IMG/VR virus record: IMGVR_UViG_3300027858_000008
Location: 1 to 50,117 of that record
Source of the DNA: a virus
Direction: 5' to 3' (one strand)
Length of the DNA: 50,117 nt
Both the position numbers and the translations under genes were made by a program. Shown in pieces: positions 29,161 through 38,399 of the stretch (the first letter of the stretch is position 1; every line of letters begins with the position of its first letter). The notes under the pieces were generated by a model. It did not search any database. It saw only the letters and a program-made list of their open reading frames with translations, and was not told where the DNA came from.

Positions 29161-31376
29161 TGTATAAGCAAGAATTATATAAAATTTTACCTAACTATGT
29201 TAAGACTAAAGTTCTTCAAAGAAATAATAGGTATAAAAAATGGGAGTATGGTTATAACGAGGAACACGATTTCGTAGTAATCAGTAAATCTGGAATGATT
29301 GGAGATGTATATGAAATACAAGGTTTAAAAATAGCACTCCCTAAAATGCCTAAAGAAATAAAAAAATTTGAAACAGGAAGATGGACGAGAACTCCATTAC
29401 CTAAAGTTTTAAGTAAAATTAAAAGCGTATTTGAATGGGATAAATATCCTGAAGATTTTAAAGAAAAATGGTACGATTTTATTGATGCGGAGTTTATTAA
29501 ACGTGAAGAAGGTTTTTGGTTTTATAATCAAAGTAAAACTATTTACTTAACAGGTACTCATTATATGTACCTACAATGGAGTAAGATTGATGTTGGACCA
29601 CCAGATTTTAGAGAAGCTAATAGATTATTCTTTATATTTTGGGAAGCATGTAAGGCCGATGATAGGTGTTATGGAATGTGTTATTTAAAAAATAGACGTT
29701 CTGGATTCTCTTTTATGGCCTCAGGTGAGGTTGTTAATCTAGCTACTATCTCAAGTGATTCACGATATGGAATATTATCTAAAACTGGACCAGATGCTAA
29801 AACTATGTTTACTGACAAGGTTGTACCTATATCAGTAAATTATCCCTTCTTTTTTAAACCTATTCAAGATGGTATGGATAGACCTAAAACAGAATTAGCG
29901 TATAGAGTACCAGCTTCTAAATTTACTAGAAGAAAGATTATAACAGGCGAAGTAGCCGCTGAATTACAAGGATTAGATACTACTATAGACTGGAAAAATA
30001 CCGGAGATAATAGTTATGATGGTGAAAAATTAAAATTACTAGTTCATGATGAAAGTGGTAAATGGGAGAGGCCTAACAATATTTTAAATAATTGGAGGGT
30101 TACTAAAACTTGTTTACGATTAGGATCTAGAATTATTGGTAAATGCATGATGGGAAGTACTTCAAACGCGTTAGATAAAGGTGGTAATAATTTTAAAAAA
30201 TTATATGAAAGCTCAGATGTTACAAAAAGAAACGCCAACGGACAGACTCGCTCAGGATTATATAGTTTGTTCATACCTATGGAATGGAACTACGAAGGAT
30301 ACATTAATGCTTATGGCATACCTGTATTCGAAACACCCAAAAGTCCAGATGAAGATCCCCATGGACAAAAAATTAGAATTGGAGTTTTAGATTATTGGAA
30401 AAATGAAGTAGATGGTTTAAGTGATGATCAAGATGCTTTAAACGAATTTTATAGACAGTTTCCAAGAACTACTAAACATGCTTTTAGAGATGAATCGAAA
30501 AACTCTTTATTTAATTTAACTAAAATATATCAACAAATTGATTGGAATGCTGATATTAAACATAGTCACGTTATTACTCAAGGTTCGTTCCAATGGACAG
30601 GAGGAATAAAAGATACAGAAGTAATATTTGTACCAAATAAAAGTGGCAGATTCTTTGTTTCTTGGGTTCCACCTCAAAGATTACAAAATAATGTAATAAA
30701 AAAATTAGGAAAAAAATATCCAGGTAATGAAAATTTAGGTGCTTTTGGCTGTGATAGTTATGATATTTCTGGGACAGTTGATGGAAGAGGATCTAATGGA
30801 TCTTTACATGGATTAACAAAGTTTAGCATGGAAGATATGCCACCTAATCATTTCTTCTTAGAATACATTGCTAGACCACAAACAGCAGAGATGTTTTTTG
30901 AAGATGTATTAATGGCTTGTATATTTTATGGAATGCCTATACTAGCAGAAAATAACAAACCTAGACTTCTATATCACTTTAAAAGAAGAGGATATAGAGG
31001 TTTTGCAATGAATAGACCTGATAAAATTTATAATAAATTATCAGTTACTGAAAGAGAAATAGGTGGAATACCTAATTCAAGTGAAGATATTAAACAAGCC
31101 CACGCAGCTGCAATAGAAAGTTATATTGAAGATTATATAGGGTTAAAAGAAGATAGTACGTACGGTGATATGTATCATCAAAGAACCTTAGAAGATTGGG
31201 CTAAATTTAATATTAATAATAGAACAACACATGATGCCTCTATTAGTTCAGGATTAGCTATTATGGCTTGTAATAAAAACAAGTATCGTCCTGTACCTAA
31301 ACTTATATTACAAGATATTGATTTAGGAATAAAAAAATTCGATAATAGTGGAACAGTATCAAAAATTATACAATAA
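29160..31376 (+). CDS. terL: Terminase large subunit (DNA-packaging ATPase/nuclease)
   Basis: A 738-residue motor that cuts concatemers and pumps DNA into the prohead. A long N-terminal extension precedes the ATPase. The region where Walker A is expected reads CYLKNRRSGFSFMASGE (about 174-190), lacking a canonical GKS/T. Walker B is LLVHDESGKW (D297, E298). The nuclease domain shows GAFGCDSYDISGT (D532, D535) with further acids downstream. Large size and order before portal match head modules of podovirus-like phages. The preceding gene overlaps by one base. Confidence 0.85.
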   Translation: MYKQELYKILPNYVKTKVLQRNNRYKKWEYGYNEEHDFVVISKSGMIGDVYEIQGLKIALPKMPKEIKKFETGRWTRTPLPKVLSKIKSVFEWDKYPEDFKEKWYDFIDAEFIKREEGFWFYNQSKTIYLTGTHYMYLQWSKIDVGPPDFREANRLFFIFWEACKADDRCYGMCYLKNRRSGFSFMASGEVVNLATISSDSRYGILSKTGPDAKTMFTDKVVPISVNYPFFFKPIQDGMDRPKTELAYRVPASKFTRRKIITGEVAAELQGLDTTIDWKNTGDNSYDGEKLKLLVHDESGKWERPNNILNNWRVTKTCLRLGSRIIGKCMMGSTSNALDKGGNNFKKLYESSDVTKRNANGQTRSGLYSLFIPMEWNYEGYINAYGIPVFETPKSPDEDPHGQKIRIGVLDYWKNEVDGLSDDQDALNEFYRQFPRTTKHAFRDESKNSLFNLTKIYQQIDWNADIKHSHVITQGSFQWTGGIKDTEVIFVPNKSGRFFVSWVPPQRLQNNVIKKLGKKYPGNENLGAFGCDSYDISGTVDGRGSNGSLHGLTKFSMEDMPPNHFFLEYIARPQTAEMFFEDVLMACIFYGMPILAENNKPRLLYHFKRRGYRGFAMNRPDKIYNKLSVTEREIGGIPNSSEDIKQAHAAAIESYIEDYIGLKEDSTYGDMYHQRTLEDWAKFNINNRTTHDASISSGLAIMACNKNKYRPVPKLILQDIDLGIKKFDNSGTVSKIIQ

Positions 31377-33764
31377 ATGAAAGTAAATTATAATACTAAT
31401 AGCATTTTTCCTAGCCAAGTAGTTAGTGATCAAGAGAAAGATAGTTGGGAGTATGGAGCAGAAGTTGCTCGTGCTATCGAACAAGAATGGTTTTCTCAAG
31501 GTAGAACTAATGGTAATAGGTATTTGACTACGTGGAATAATTATAATTACTTAAGATTATATGCGCGCGGAGAGCAATCTATACAAAAATATAAAGATGA
31601 ACTATCTATTAATGGTGATTTATCTTATCTTAATTTAGATTGGAAACCAGTACCTATTATTTCTAAGTTTGTGGATATTTTAGTAAATGGGATTTCTAAT
31701 AAAGATTACGATATATCAGCTTTTGCTCAAGATCCTCAATCTTTAAACAAAAGAACTGATTACGCTCAAGCTATTGCTACTGATATGTTTGCAAGAGATA
31801 TAATTAAACAAGCTCAAGGAAAATTAGGAGTAAATTTATCTCAAACCAGTATTCCAGAAAATAATCTTCCTCAAACAGCTGAAGAATTAGAACTTCATAT
31901 GCAATTAAGTTATAAGCAAGGAGTTGAAATAGCAGAAGAAGAAGCGATTAATCAAGTATTGGATCAAAATAAATGGGAATTAACTAAGAGAAGAATTAAT
32001 TATGATTTAGTTACTTGTGGAATTGGTGCAGTTAAAACTAATTTTAATACTTCTAATGGTATTACTATAGACTATGTTGACCCAGCAAGAATGATATATT
32101 CTTATACAGAAGATCCAAATTTTGAAGATGTATATTACGTAGGAGAAGTAAAATCTATTACTATCCCAGAATTAAAGAAACAATTTCCAGGTATTCCAGA
32201 ACCAGAATTAGAAAAAATTCAAGCAACTAAAGGTAATAGAAATTATCTTTATGGGTATGGAGATTATGATCAAAATACTGTACAGATATTATATTTTGAA
32301 TATAAAACTTATAGAAATCAAGTTTTTAAAATAAAGAAAACTGAGAATGGTTTAGAAAAAGCATTAGAAAAACCTGATACTTTTAATCCTCCAGCTAATG
32401 ATATGTTTGAAAGAGTAGGGAGAAGTATTGAGGTTTTATATACTGGAGTTAAGGTATTAGGAACAGATACAATGATTGATTGGGGATTAGCAGAGAACAT
32501 GTCAAGACCTATGGCAGATACTACTAAAGTAGAAATGAATTATGCTATTTGTGCGCCTCGTATGTATAAAGGTAGAATCGAATCTATTGTGAGTAGAATA
32601 ACTGGTTTTGCTGATATGATACAGTTAACTCATTTAAAACTTCAACAAGTATTATCTAGAATGGTTCCAGATGGAGTATTCTTAGACATGGACGGTTTAG
32701 CTGAAGTTGATTTAGGTAATGGTACAAATTACAATCCAGCCGAAGCTTTGAACATGTATTTCCAAACCGGTTCTGTTGTAGGTAGATCATTAACTCAAGA
32801 TGGAGAATTAAATAGAGGAAAAATTCCTGTTCAAGAATTAACCTCTTCAGCAGGACAAGCTAAAATTCAAGCGTTAATCCAGACTTATAATTATTATGTT
32901 CAAATGATAAGAGATGTAACCGGATTAAATGAAGCGAGAGATGGTACTTTACCTGATAGAGATACTCTAGTTGGATTACAAAAAATAGCAGCAGAGCAAT
33001 CTAATATTGCAACTAAACATGTTAACAATGCAAGTTTATTTTTAACCTTAAGAGTTTGTGAAAATATTTCTAAAAAGATAGCGGATGTATTAGAGTATCC
33101 ATTAACAGCAAACGCATTAAGAGAGAGTATATCTTTATTTAATGTAGAAACTTTAAGAGAAATAGATAATTTAAATTTACATGATTTTGGTATTTTCTTA
33201 GAATTAGAACCAGATGAAGAAGAAAAACAACAGTTAGAACAAAACATTCAAGTTGCTTTGCAATCAGGTGGAATTGATTTAGAAGATGCTATTGATATAA
33301 GACAAATTAGAAATTTAAAATTAGCTAATCAATTATTAAAGCAAAAACGTAAAAGAAAACTTCAAAGAGAAGAACAATTACAACAACAAAATATTAAAGC
33401 TCAAGCTGATGCTAATGCTCAAGCTCAACAACAAGCGGCAGAAGCTGAAGCTCAAAAACAACAAGTAATTACCCAAAGTAATTTAGAGTTAGAACAAGGA
33501 AAATCTCAATTTGAAATTGAACGTATGCGAACGGAAGCTCAAATTAAAAGAGAATTAATGGCTGAAGAATTTAACTATCAAGTTCAATTAGAACAATTAA
33601 AGATGCAAGCTGAATCACAGAAAGAAGGTCAAATTGAAGATAGAAAAGATAAAAGAGTAAAATTACAGGGTACACAACAAAGTCAAATGATAGATCAAAG
33701 AAAAAACAATTTATTACCTATCAATTTTGAAACAGAAAATACTACTTCTCCTTTAGGGATGTAG
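31377..33764 (+). CDS. Portal protein
   Basis: A 795-residue portal that forms the dodecameric DNA gate. Features: an N-terminal region EWFSQGRTNGNRYLTTWNNYNYLRLYARGEQSIQKY and DWKPVPIISKFVDILVNGI typical of large portals, a central DPARMIYSYTEDP, then MVPDGVFLDMDGL and DVTGLNEARDGTLPDRDTLVGLQKIAAEQS. The long Gln, Glu, Lys-rich coiled coil at about 630-760 (QQQNIKAQADANAQAQQQ...) is the barrel/crown-type extension. The last residues TTSPLGM echo the SPL motif. It starts at the terminase stop codon. Confidence 0.85.
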   Translation: MKVNYNTNSIFPSQVVSDQEKDSWEYGAEVARAIEQEWFSQGRTNGNRYLTTWNNYNYLRLYARGEQSIQKYKDELSINGDLSYLNLDWKPVPIISKFVDILVNGISNKDYDISAFAQDPQSLNKRTDYAQAIATDMFARDIIKQAQGKLGVNLSQTSIPENNLPQTAEELELHMQLSYKQGVEIAEEEAINQVLDQNKWELTKRRINYDLVTCGIGAVKTNFNTSNGITIDYVDPARMIYSYTEDPNFEDVYYVGEVKSITIPELKKQFPGIPEPELEKIQATKGNRNYLYGYGDYDQNTVQILYFEYKTYRNQVFKIKKTENGLEKALEKPDTFNPPANDMFERVGRSIEVLYTGVKVLGTDTMIDWGLAENMSRPMADTTKVEMNYAICAPRMYKGRIESIVSRITGFADMIQLTHLKLQQVLSRMVPDGVFLDMDGLAEVDLGNGTNYNPAEALNMYFQTGSVVGRSLTQDGELNRGKIPVQELTSSAGQAKIQALIQTYNYYVQMIRDVTGLNEARDGTLPDRDTLVGLQKIAAEQSNIATKHVNNASLFLTLRVCENISKKIADVLEYPLTANALRESISLFNVETLREIDNLNLHDFGIFLELEPDEEEKQQLEQNIQVALQSGGIDLEDAIDIRQIRNLKLANQLLKQKRKRKLQREEQLQQQNIKAQADANAQAQQQAAEAEAQKQQVITQSNLELEQGKSQFEIERMRTEAQIKRELMAEEFNYQVQLEQLKMQAESQKEGQIEDRKDKRVKLQGTQQSQMIDQRKNNLLPINFETENTTSPLGM

Positions 33765-33773
33765 TAATATTAA

Positions 33774-33791
33774 TAACTATTTAATTATATT
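33774..33791 (+). repeat. 18-bp leader repeat, copy 1
   Basis: TAACTATTTAATTATATT lies directly before the scaffold-like gene at 33794 and recurs exactly at 36541-36558 before the next gene. Both copies are followed closely by ATGGCAAAA. It may be a shared promoter or translation leader. Confidence 0.5.
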
Positions 33792-33793
33792 TT

Positions 33794-35023
33794 ATGGCAA
33801 AAGATGCACAAAACGTCGCAGTAGACGTAAAACAAGAAGGTGACTTTAAAATAAAGTCTAAACCTAAAAAACCTAAACAATTAGTTGCGAGAGATAAAGA
33901 AGTAGCTAAAATAGATTTTAACAAACCTGAAGCTCAGGGCGATATAGATCCCGCTGTAGTTAAGGTAGATTTAACACAAACAACAAAAGAAGATGCCGTT
34001 CAAACACAAGAGACAAATGTGGGCGATGTTATTGTCGAAAAGCAACAAGACGCGCCAGACAGCAAAGAAGTGGCTGAAACTGTACGGGAAACCGAAGAAA
34101 AAGTAACTCCTAAGGTTGTTGAAATAATTGAAGAAGTAACAGAACAACCGTTAGAACAAGCGGATAATGTAGTTACAGATGAAGTTTCTCCTCCTAAACT
34201 ACCTGAAAACGTAGATAAACTAGTTAAGTTTATGGATGAAACTGGAGGAACAGTTGAAGATTATGTTAAATTAAATAAAGATTATTCTACCTTAGAGGAT
34301 AATGCTTTATTAAAAGAATACTATACTCAAACTAAACCACATTTATCATCAGAAGAAGTTGATTTCATGATTGATGATAGATTTGAAGTAGATGAAGAGA
34401 TAGATGAACAAAAAGATATACGTAGAAAAAACCTAGCTTATAAAGAAGCGGTGGCTGATGCTAAAAAAGATTTAGAAAAACTTAAATCTCAGTATTATGC
34501 AGATATAAAAAACCGTCCTGGAATTAATCCAGATCAACAAAAAGCAATGGAATTTTTTAATCGTTACAATAAACAGCAAGAAGTTGCTAAAAGTGCTCAA
34601 GCAGATTTTAAACAAAAAACTAGCCAGTTATTTTCCGAAGAATTCAAAGGTTTTGATTATAAAGTAGGAGAAAAACAATTTAGATATAAAGTTCAAGATC
34701 CTAAAAGCACTGCTCAAAAACAGAATGATATTAACAATTTTATATCTACATTTGTGGATAAAAATGGTAAAGTTCAGGATGCTGCTGGGTACCATAAAGC
34801 TCTTCATGCTGCGATGAATGCTGATAAATTAGCGCAACACTTTTATGAACAAGGAAAAGCTGATGGGGTAAAAGACATCATTAAGCAATCCAAGAACCCA
34901 GCTACAGAAACACCGAGGCAAGTTGCAAGTGGGGACGTTTATGTAGGAGGAATAAAAGTAAAATCAATAAGTGGCGCTGATTCTTCAAAATTAAAAATTA
35001 GAAAAAGAAAGTTTAATAATTAA
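33794..35023 (+). CDS. Putative scaffold protein, 409 aa
   Basis: A 409-residue, highly charged, mostly helical protein between portal and major capsid, the classical scaffold position. The N-terminal 150 residues are acidic and Val/Glu/Thr-rich (VTPKVVEIIEEVTEQPLEQADNVV). The middle is coiled coil (AYKEAVADAKKDLEKLKSQYYADIK). The C-terminus is basic (SSKLKIRKRKFNN), the typical capsid-binding end of scaffolds. No protease signature is seen within it. Confidence 0.7.
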   Translation: MAKDAQNVAVDVKQEGDFKIKSKPKKPKQLVARDKEVAKIDFNKPEAQGDIDPAVVKVDLTQTTKEDAVQTQETNVGDVIVEKQQDAPDSKEVAETVRETEEKVTPKVVEIIEEVTEQPLEQADNVVTDEVSPPKLPENVDKLVKFMDETGGTVEDYVKLNKDYSTLEDNALLKEYYTQTKPHLSSEEVDFMIDDRFEVDEEIDEQKDIRRKNLAYKEAVADAKKDLEKLKSQYYADIKNRPGINPDQQKAMEFFNRYNKQQEVAKSAQADFKQKTSQLFSEEFKGFDYKVGEKQFRYKVQDPKSTAQKQNDINNFISTFVDKNGKVQDAAGYHKALHAAMNADKLAQHFYEQGKADGVKDIIKQSKNPATETPRQVASGDVYVGGIKVKSISGADSSKLKIRKRKFNN

Positions 35024-35034
35024 AATTTAGAAAA

Positions 35035-36492
35035 ATGGCTTTAACCCCACAATTTGGTACTATTGTACCAAGTCAAGTGCAGGAAATTCTAAGCTCAAAC
35101 TATTTACAATGGACTAATGCGGCAGGTGCTAACTTTGCGGATTTCGCTCAGCAATACCTACCGGAGATCTATGAACAAGAAGTTGAACGTTATGGAAACA
35201 GAACGTTATCAGGCTTTTTAAGAATGGTTGGTGCAGAACTTCCTATGACAAGTGACCAAGTAATCTGGTCAGAACAAAATAGATTACATATTGCTTATGA
35301 TGGCTGTGCGCTTTTAGGTGCTAATGTTATCGACCTTAACCCAGGTGCTGTTGCAGGCGTGAATAACGTAGTTTCTGTAGGTGCAACTGTTGTTGTTATG
35401 GACGATTTCGGTGCTGAAGTAAAATGCTGGGTAAGTGTATCAGACCCTGGGAACGCTGTTCCTGCAACTGCTAGACAGATTACTGCTCTACCTTATACTG
35501 CTGCGACTATCGCTGCGGCTGGTTTAGTTGGTGCTGTAAAAGTATTTGTTTACGGTTCTGATTATGTGAAAGGTTCTACAACTCCTAACTATAACGCTGC
35601 TACAGCTACTACTGGTTATGTAAGTGTTGATCCTTCTTTCACGCAATTTCATAACAACCCTCTTATTATCAGAAATAAATACGTTGTAAACGGTTCTGAT
35701 ATGGCTCAGATCGGTTGGGTAGAAGTTGCTACTGAAGACGGAACAGGTGGATATCTATGGTATCTTAAAGCTGAGTCTGAAACAAGACTTAGATTTGAGG
35801 ATTACCTAGAAATGTCTGTCGTTGAAGGTGAATTATCAGCTGCTGGTTCTGCCGTTGCTGGTTTAGGTACTGTAATAGGTACTGAAGGTCTATTTGCTGC
35901 TATTCAAAATGGTGGTAATATAATGGTAGGATTCAGTCCTGCAACAGGTATTACTGATTTTGATGACATCCTAAGAAACTTAGATACTCAGGGTGCTATC
36001 GAAGAAAACATGTTATTCTTAAACAGAGCTACAGATTTAGCTTTTGATGATATGTTGGCTGGTATATCTGCTGGAGCTGCTGGTGGTACTGCTTACGGAC
36101 TATTTGAAAACTCAGAAGAAATGGCTTTAAACTTAGGTTTTAGTGGTTTCAGAAGAGGTTCTTATGATTTCTATAAAACAAGCTGGAAATACCTTAATGA
36201 CGCTTCTACAAGAGGTGGAATGACTGGTCCTGCTTCTATAGAAGGAGTATTAGTTCCTGCAGGTACAACTACTGTTTATGATCAAATTCTTGGTACTAAC
36301 ATTAGACGTCCTTTCTTACACGTAAGATATAGAGCGTCTCAAGGTGACGACAGAAGAATGAAATCTTGGTTAACAGGTTCTGCTGGTGGAGCTTTCACTA
36401 GTGATCTTGATGCAATGGAAGTAAACTTCCTTTCAGAAAGATGTCTTGTTACTCAAGCAAGAAACAATTTTGTTTTATTCCAAGGAGTATAA
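35035..36492 (+). CDS. Major capsid protein (inferred)
   Basis: A 485-residue protein immediately after the scaffold-like gene and followed by a strong terminator, the expected layout for the shell protein. It begins MALTPQFGTIVPSQVQEILSSNYLQWTNAAGANFADFAQQYLPEIYEQEV and has a balanced alpha/beta composition with little low complexity. Codon use is visibly biased to C- and T-ending codons and less A-rich than its neighbours, consistent with very high expression. The HK97-type fold is presumed but cannot be read from sequence alone. Confidence 0.8.
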   Translation: MALTPQFGTIVPSQVQEILSSNYLQWTNAAGANFADFAQQYLPEIYEQEVERYGNRTLSGFLRMVGAELPMTSDQVIWSEQNRLHIAYDGCALLGANVIDLNPGAVAGVNNVVSVGATVVVMDDFGAEVKCWVSVSDPGNAVPATARQITALPYTAATIAAAGLVGAVKVFVYGSDYVKGSTTPNYNAATATTGYVSVDPSFTQFHNNPLIIRNKYVVNGSDMAQIGWVEVATEDGTGGYLWYLKAESETRLRFEDYLEMSVVEGELSAAGSAVAGLGTVIGTEGLFAAIQNGGNIMVGFSPATGITDFDDILRNLDTQGAIEENMLFLNRATDLAFDDMLAGISAGAAGGTAYGLFENSEEMALNLGFSGFRRGSYDFYKTSWKYLNDASTRGGMTGPASIEGVLVPAGTTTVYDQILGTNIRRPFLHVRYRASQGDDRRMKSWLTGSAGGAFTSDLDAMEVNFLSERCLVTQARNNFVLFQGV

Positions 36493-36503
36493 CATTTGTT
36501 AAT

Positions 36504-36541
36504 AAGGTAAGGGTGCTTCGGCACCCAATACCTTTATTTTT
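36504..36541 (+). terminator. Rho-independent terminator after capsid gene
   Basis: GGGTGC-TTCG-GCACCC is a 6-bp stem with a UUCG tetraloop, extended by AAGGTA/TACCTT flanks and followed by TATTTTT. It lies 12 bp after the capsid stop codon. It would end the abundant capsid transcript. Confidence 0.85.
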
Positions 36542-36558
36542 AACTATTTAATTATATT
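36541..36558 (+). repeat. 18-bp leader repeat, copy 2
   Basis: Exact second copy of TAACTATTTAATTATATT, just behind the terminator and before the gene at 36564. This suggests transcription or translation restarts here. Confidence 0.5.
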
Positions 36559-36563
36559 ATATT

Positions 36564-37394
36564 ATGGCAAAAAAAGAAAAACAAGAAGAGGTTGTAGTAG
36601 AAGAACCACAAGTGGTTGCTACACCTGTTACAAAAGTACCAACTAAGAAAAAAGATAGTTGGGAAATAAAAGATAGACAATACTATTTAATCGGAGATAA
36701 AGAACCTTTAACATTTACTATACCGGCTAGGCATAGTAGAAGGCATCCTTTATTATGGTTTGACCCTGAGACTAGTACACAACGAGAAATACGTTATGCA
36801 ACTAATCAAAATTCATGTTTTGTTGATGAACAAAAAGGTGAAGCTACCTTAGGACACATAACATTTAGAGATGGCGTATTAGCTATTCCTAAAGCCCAAC
36901 AGGCATTACAAAAACTATTATCCTTATACCACCCAATGTTAGGTAGAAAGTATGATGAAAGAAAACCTGTTGAAGCAGCAATGAGTGATTTAGAGTATTT
37001 AGAAATAGAAATAGATGCTTTAACTGCAGCAAGAAACATGGATGTAGAACAAAGAGAAGCTATTTTAAGAGTAGAAATTGGTTCTAAAGTAAATTCTTTA
37101 AGTTCCTCTGAGATTAGAAGAGATGTTATGAGATTAGCAAAAATGAATCCATCTTTGTTTTTAGCATTAGCATCTGATGAAAATGTTATGTTAAGAAATT
37201 TTGCGATTACCGCAACAGAACAAGGCATAATTAAAATATCTCAAGACAACAAGAGTGTTTTATGGGCAAGTAATGATAGGAAGTTAATGACAATTCCTTT
37301 TGATGAAAATGCTTATTCAGCTTTAGCTTCATGGTTTAAAACCGATGAAGGTATGGAAGTTTATAGGTCTATCGAAAAAAGACTAAATAAATAA
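36564..37394 (+). CDS. Conserved head-associated protein of unknown function, 276 aa
   Basis: A 276-residue protein with a Lys/Glu/Val-rich disordered start (MAKKEKQEEVVVEEPQVVATPVTK), then ARHSRRHPLLWFDPETSTQREIRYATNQNSCFVDEQKGEATLGHITFRDGVLAIPKAQ and a helical remainder. The block with DPET..QREIRYA.NQ.S.F recurs, as I recall, in phages of this type next to the capsid gene. Its role, perhaps head completion, is not established. Confidence 0.6.
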   Translation: MAKKEKQEEVVVEEPQVVATPVTKVPTKKKDSWEIKDRQYYLIGDKEPLTFTIPARHSRRHPLLWFDPETSTQREIRYATNQNSCFVDEQKGEATLGHITFRDGVLAIPKAQQALQKLLSLYHPMLGRKYDERKPVEAAMSDLEYLEIEIDALTAARNMDVEQREAILRVEIGSKVNSLSSSEIRRDVMRLAKMNPSLFLALASDENVMLRNFAITATEQGIIKISQDNKSVLWASNDRKLMTIPFDENAYSALASWFKTDEGMEVYRSIEKRLNK

Positions 37395-37402
37395 TAATAT
37401 AA

Positions 37403-37428
37403 GGGGCGGATACGTCCGCCTCTATATT
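37403..37428 (+). terminator. GC-rich hairpin, probable terminator or processing site
   Basis: GGCGGA-TACG-TCCGCC is a 6-bp stem with a TACG loop, extended by a G-T pair and ATAT/TATA flanks. It lies 8 bp after the preceding stop. Downstream is TATATTAAATT rather than a T-run, so termination is less certain than at 36504. Confidence 0.6.
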
Positions 37429-37445
37429 AAATTAAGATCAATATA

Positions 37446-38393
37446 ATGGCAGTAAACGTAGATATAGTTTATAAAACGGTTTTATTAATATTAAACCAAC
37501 AACAAAGAGGATATATTACTCCTGATGAATTTAATAAAGTTGCTACGCAAGTACAACTTACTATGTTTGAAGCCTACGCAGGAGATCTAAATCAACAGTA
37601 TAGAAAAGAAGAAAATGATACTGAGTATGGTGATATATTAAAAAATATAGAACAACAGCTAGAGATTTTTCAAATGATTGGCCCTGCTACATTTAACACT
37701 GATCATTTTACAGTTCCAACAATAGCTACCCTTCCTTCATTTTCTCAAACATTTGTAGGAAATCCTCCTATAGACGGTGTTAATACCGTGTTTAATGTAA
37801 CTACATGGACTGTAGCTGAATCTCAATCAGCTCAGGTTAAAGTATTTTTAAATGGAGTATTACAAGTAGAAGGAGTAGACTACACATGGAGCTCTAATAA
37901 CAATATTTTAGTAATGACAGTAGCTCCAATAATTGGAGATACTTTATTAATACAACTATTTCCTTCTAATTTTTATAGATTAGGAACAGTGATTTTTACT
38001 GATAGTTATAATAGAAGTCATCCCGCAGAATATACCCAACGAAATGAGATAACACAATTATTACTTTCCCCGTTAACTCAACCTAATGAAAAATTTCCTT
38101 TATATTTATATGAAGATGAAAAACTTTACTTGTATCCATCTACGATACAAAATGGGGTAACTGTGTCTTATTTAAGAAAACCTAATAATGTAGTATGGAA
38201 CTATACTACAGGAGCACAAGGACAATATGTTTATAGCCCAACTAGTTCACAAGATTTTGAATTAGATGTATCTGAACAAGTAGAAATTATTACTAGAGTA
38301 TTAGCTTATTCTGGGGTAATAATTCAAGATCCAACTATAATACAAGTAGCTTCACAAGCTGTAGCTGCAGAAGAAACTAACGAAAAAAGTTAA
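37446..38393 (+). CDS. Head-tail connector candidate, 315 aa
   Basis: A 315-residue protein with a helical N-terminus (VDIVYKTVLLILNQQQRGYITPDEFNKVATQVQLTMFEAYAGDLNQQYRK) and a beta-rich middle containing a jelly-roll-like stretch (FNVTTWTVAESQSAQVKVFLNGVLQVEGVDYTWSSNNNILVMTV). The latter resembles a common fibre or tail-wall insertion. A C-terminal alpha region ends in SQAVAAEETNEKS. Position between capsid and tail-nozzle genes fits an adaptor or ring. Family not certain. Confidence 0.55.
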   Translation: MAVNVDIVYKTVLLILNQQQRGYITPDEFNKVATQVQLTMFEAYAGDLNQQYRKEENDTEYGDILKNIEQQLEIFQMIGPATFNTDHFTVPTIATLPSFSQTFVGNPPIDGVNTVFNVTTWTVAESQSAQVKVFLNGVLQVEGVDYTWSSNNNILVMTVAPIIGDTLLIQLFPSNFYRLGTVIFTDSYNRSHPAEYTQRNEITQLLLSPLTQPNEKFPLYLYEDEKLYLYPSTIQNGVTVSYLRKPNNVVWNYTTGAQGQYVYSPTSSQDFELDVSEQVEIITRVLAYSGVIIQDPTIIQVASQAVAAEETNEKS

Positions 38394-38399
38394 TAAAAT

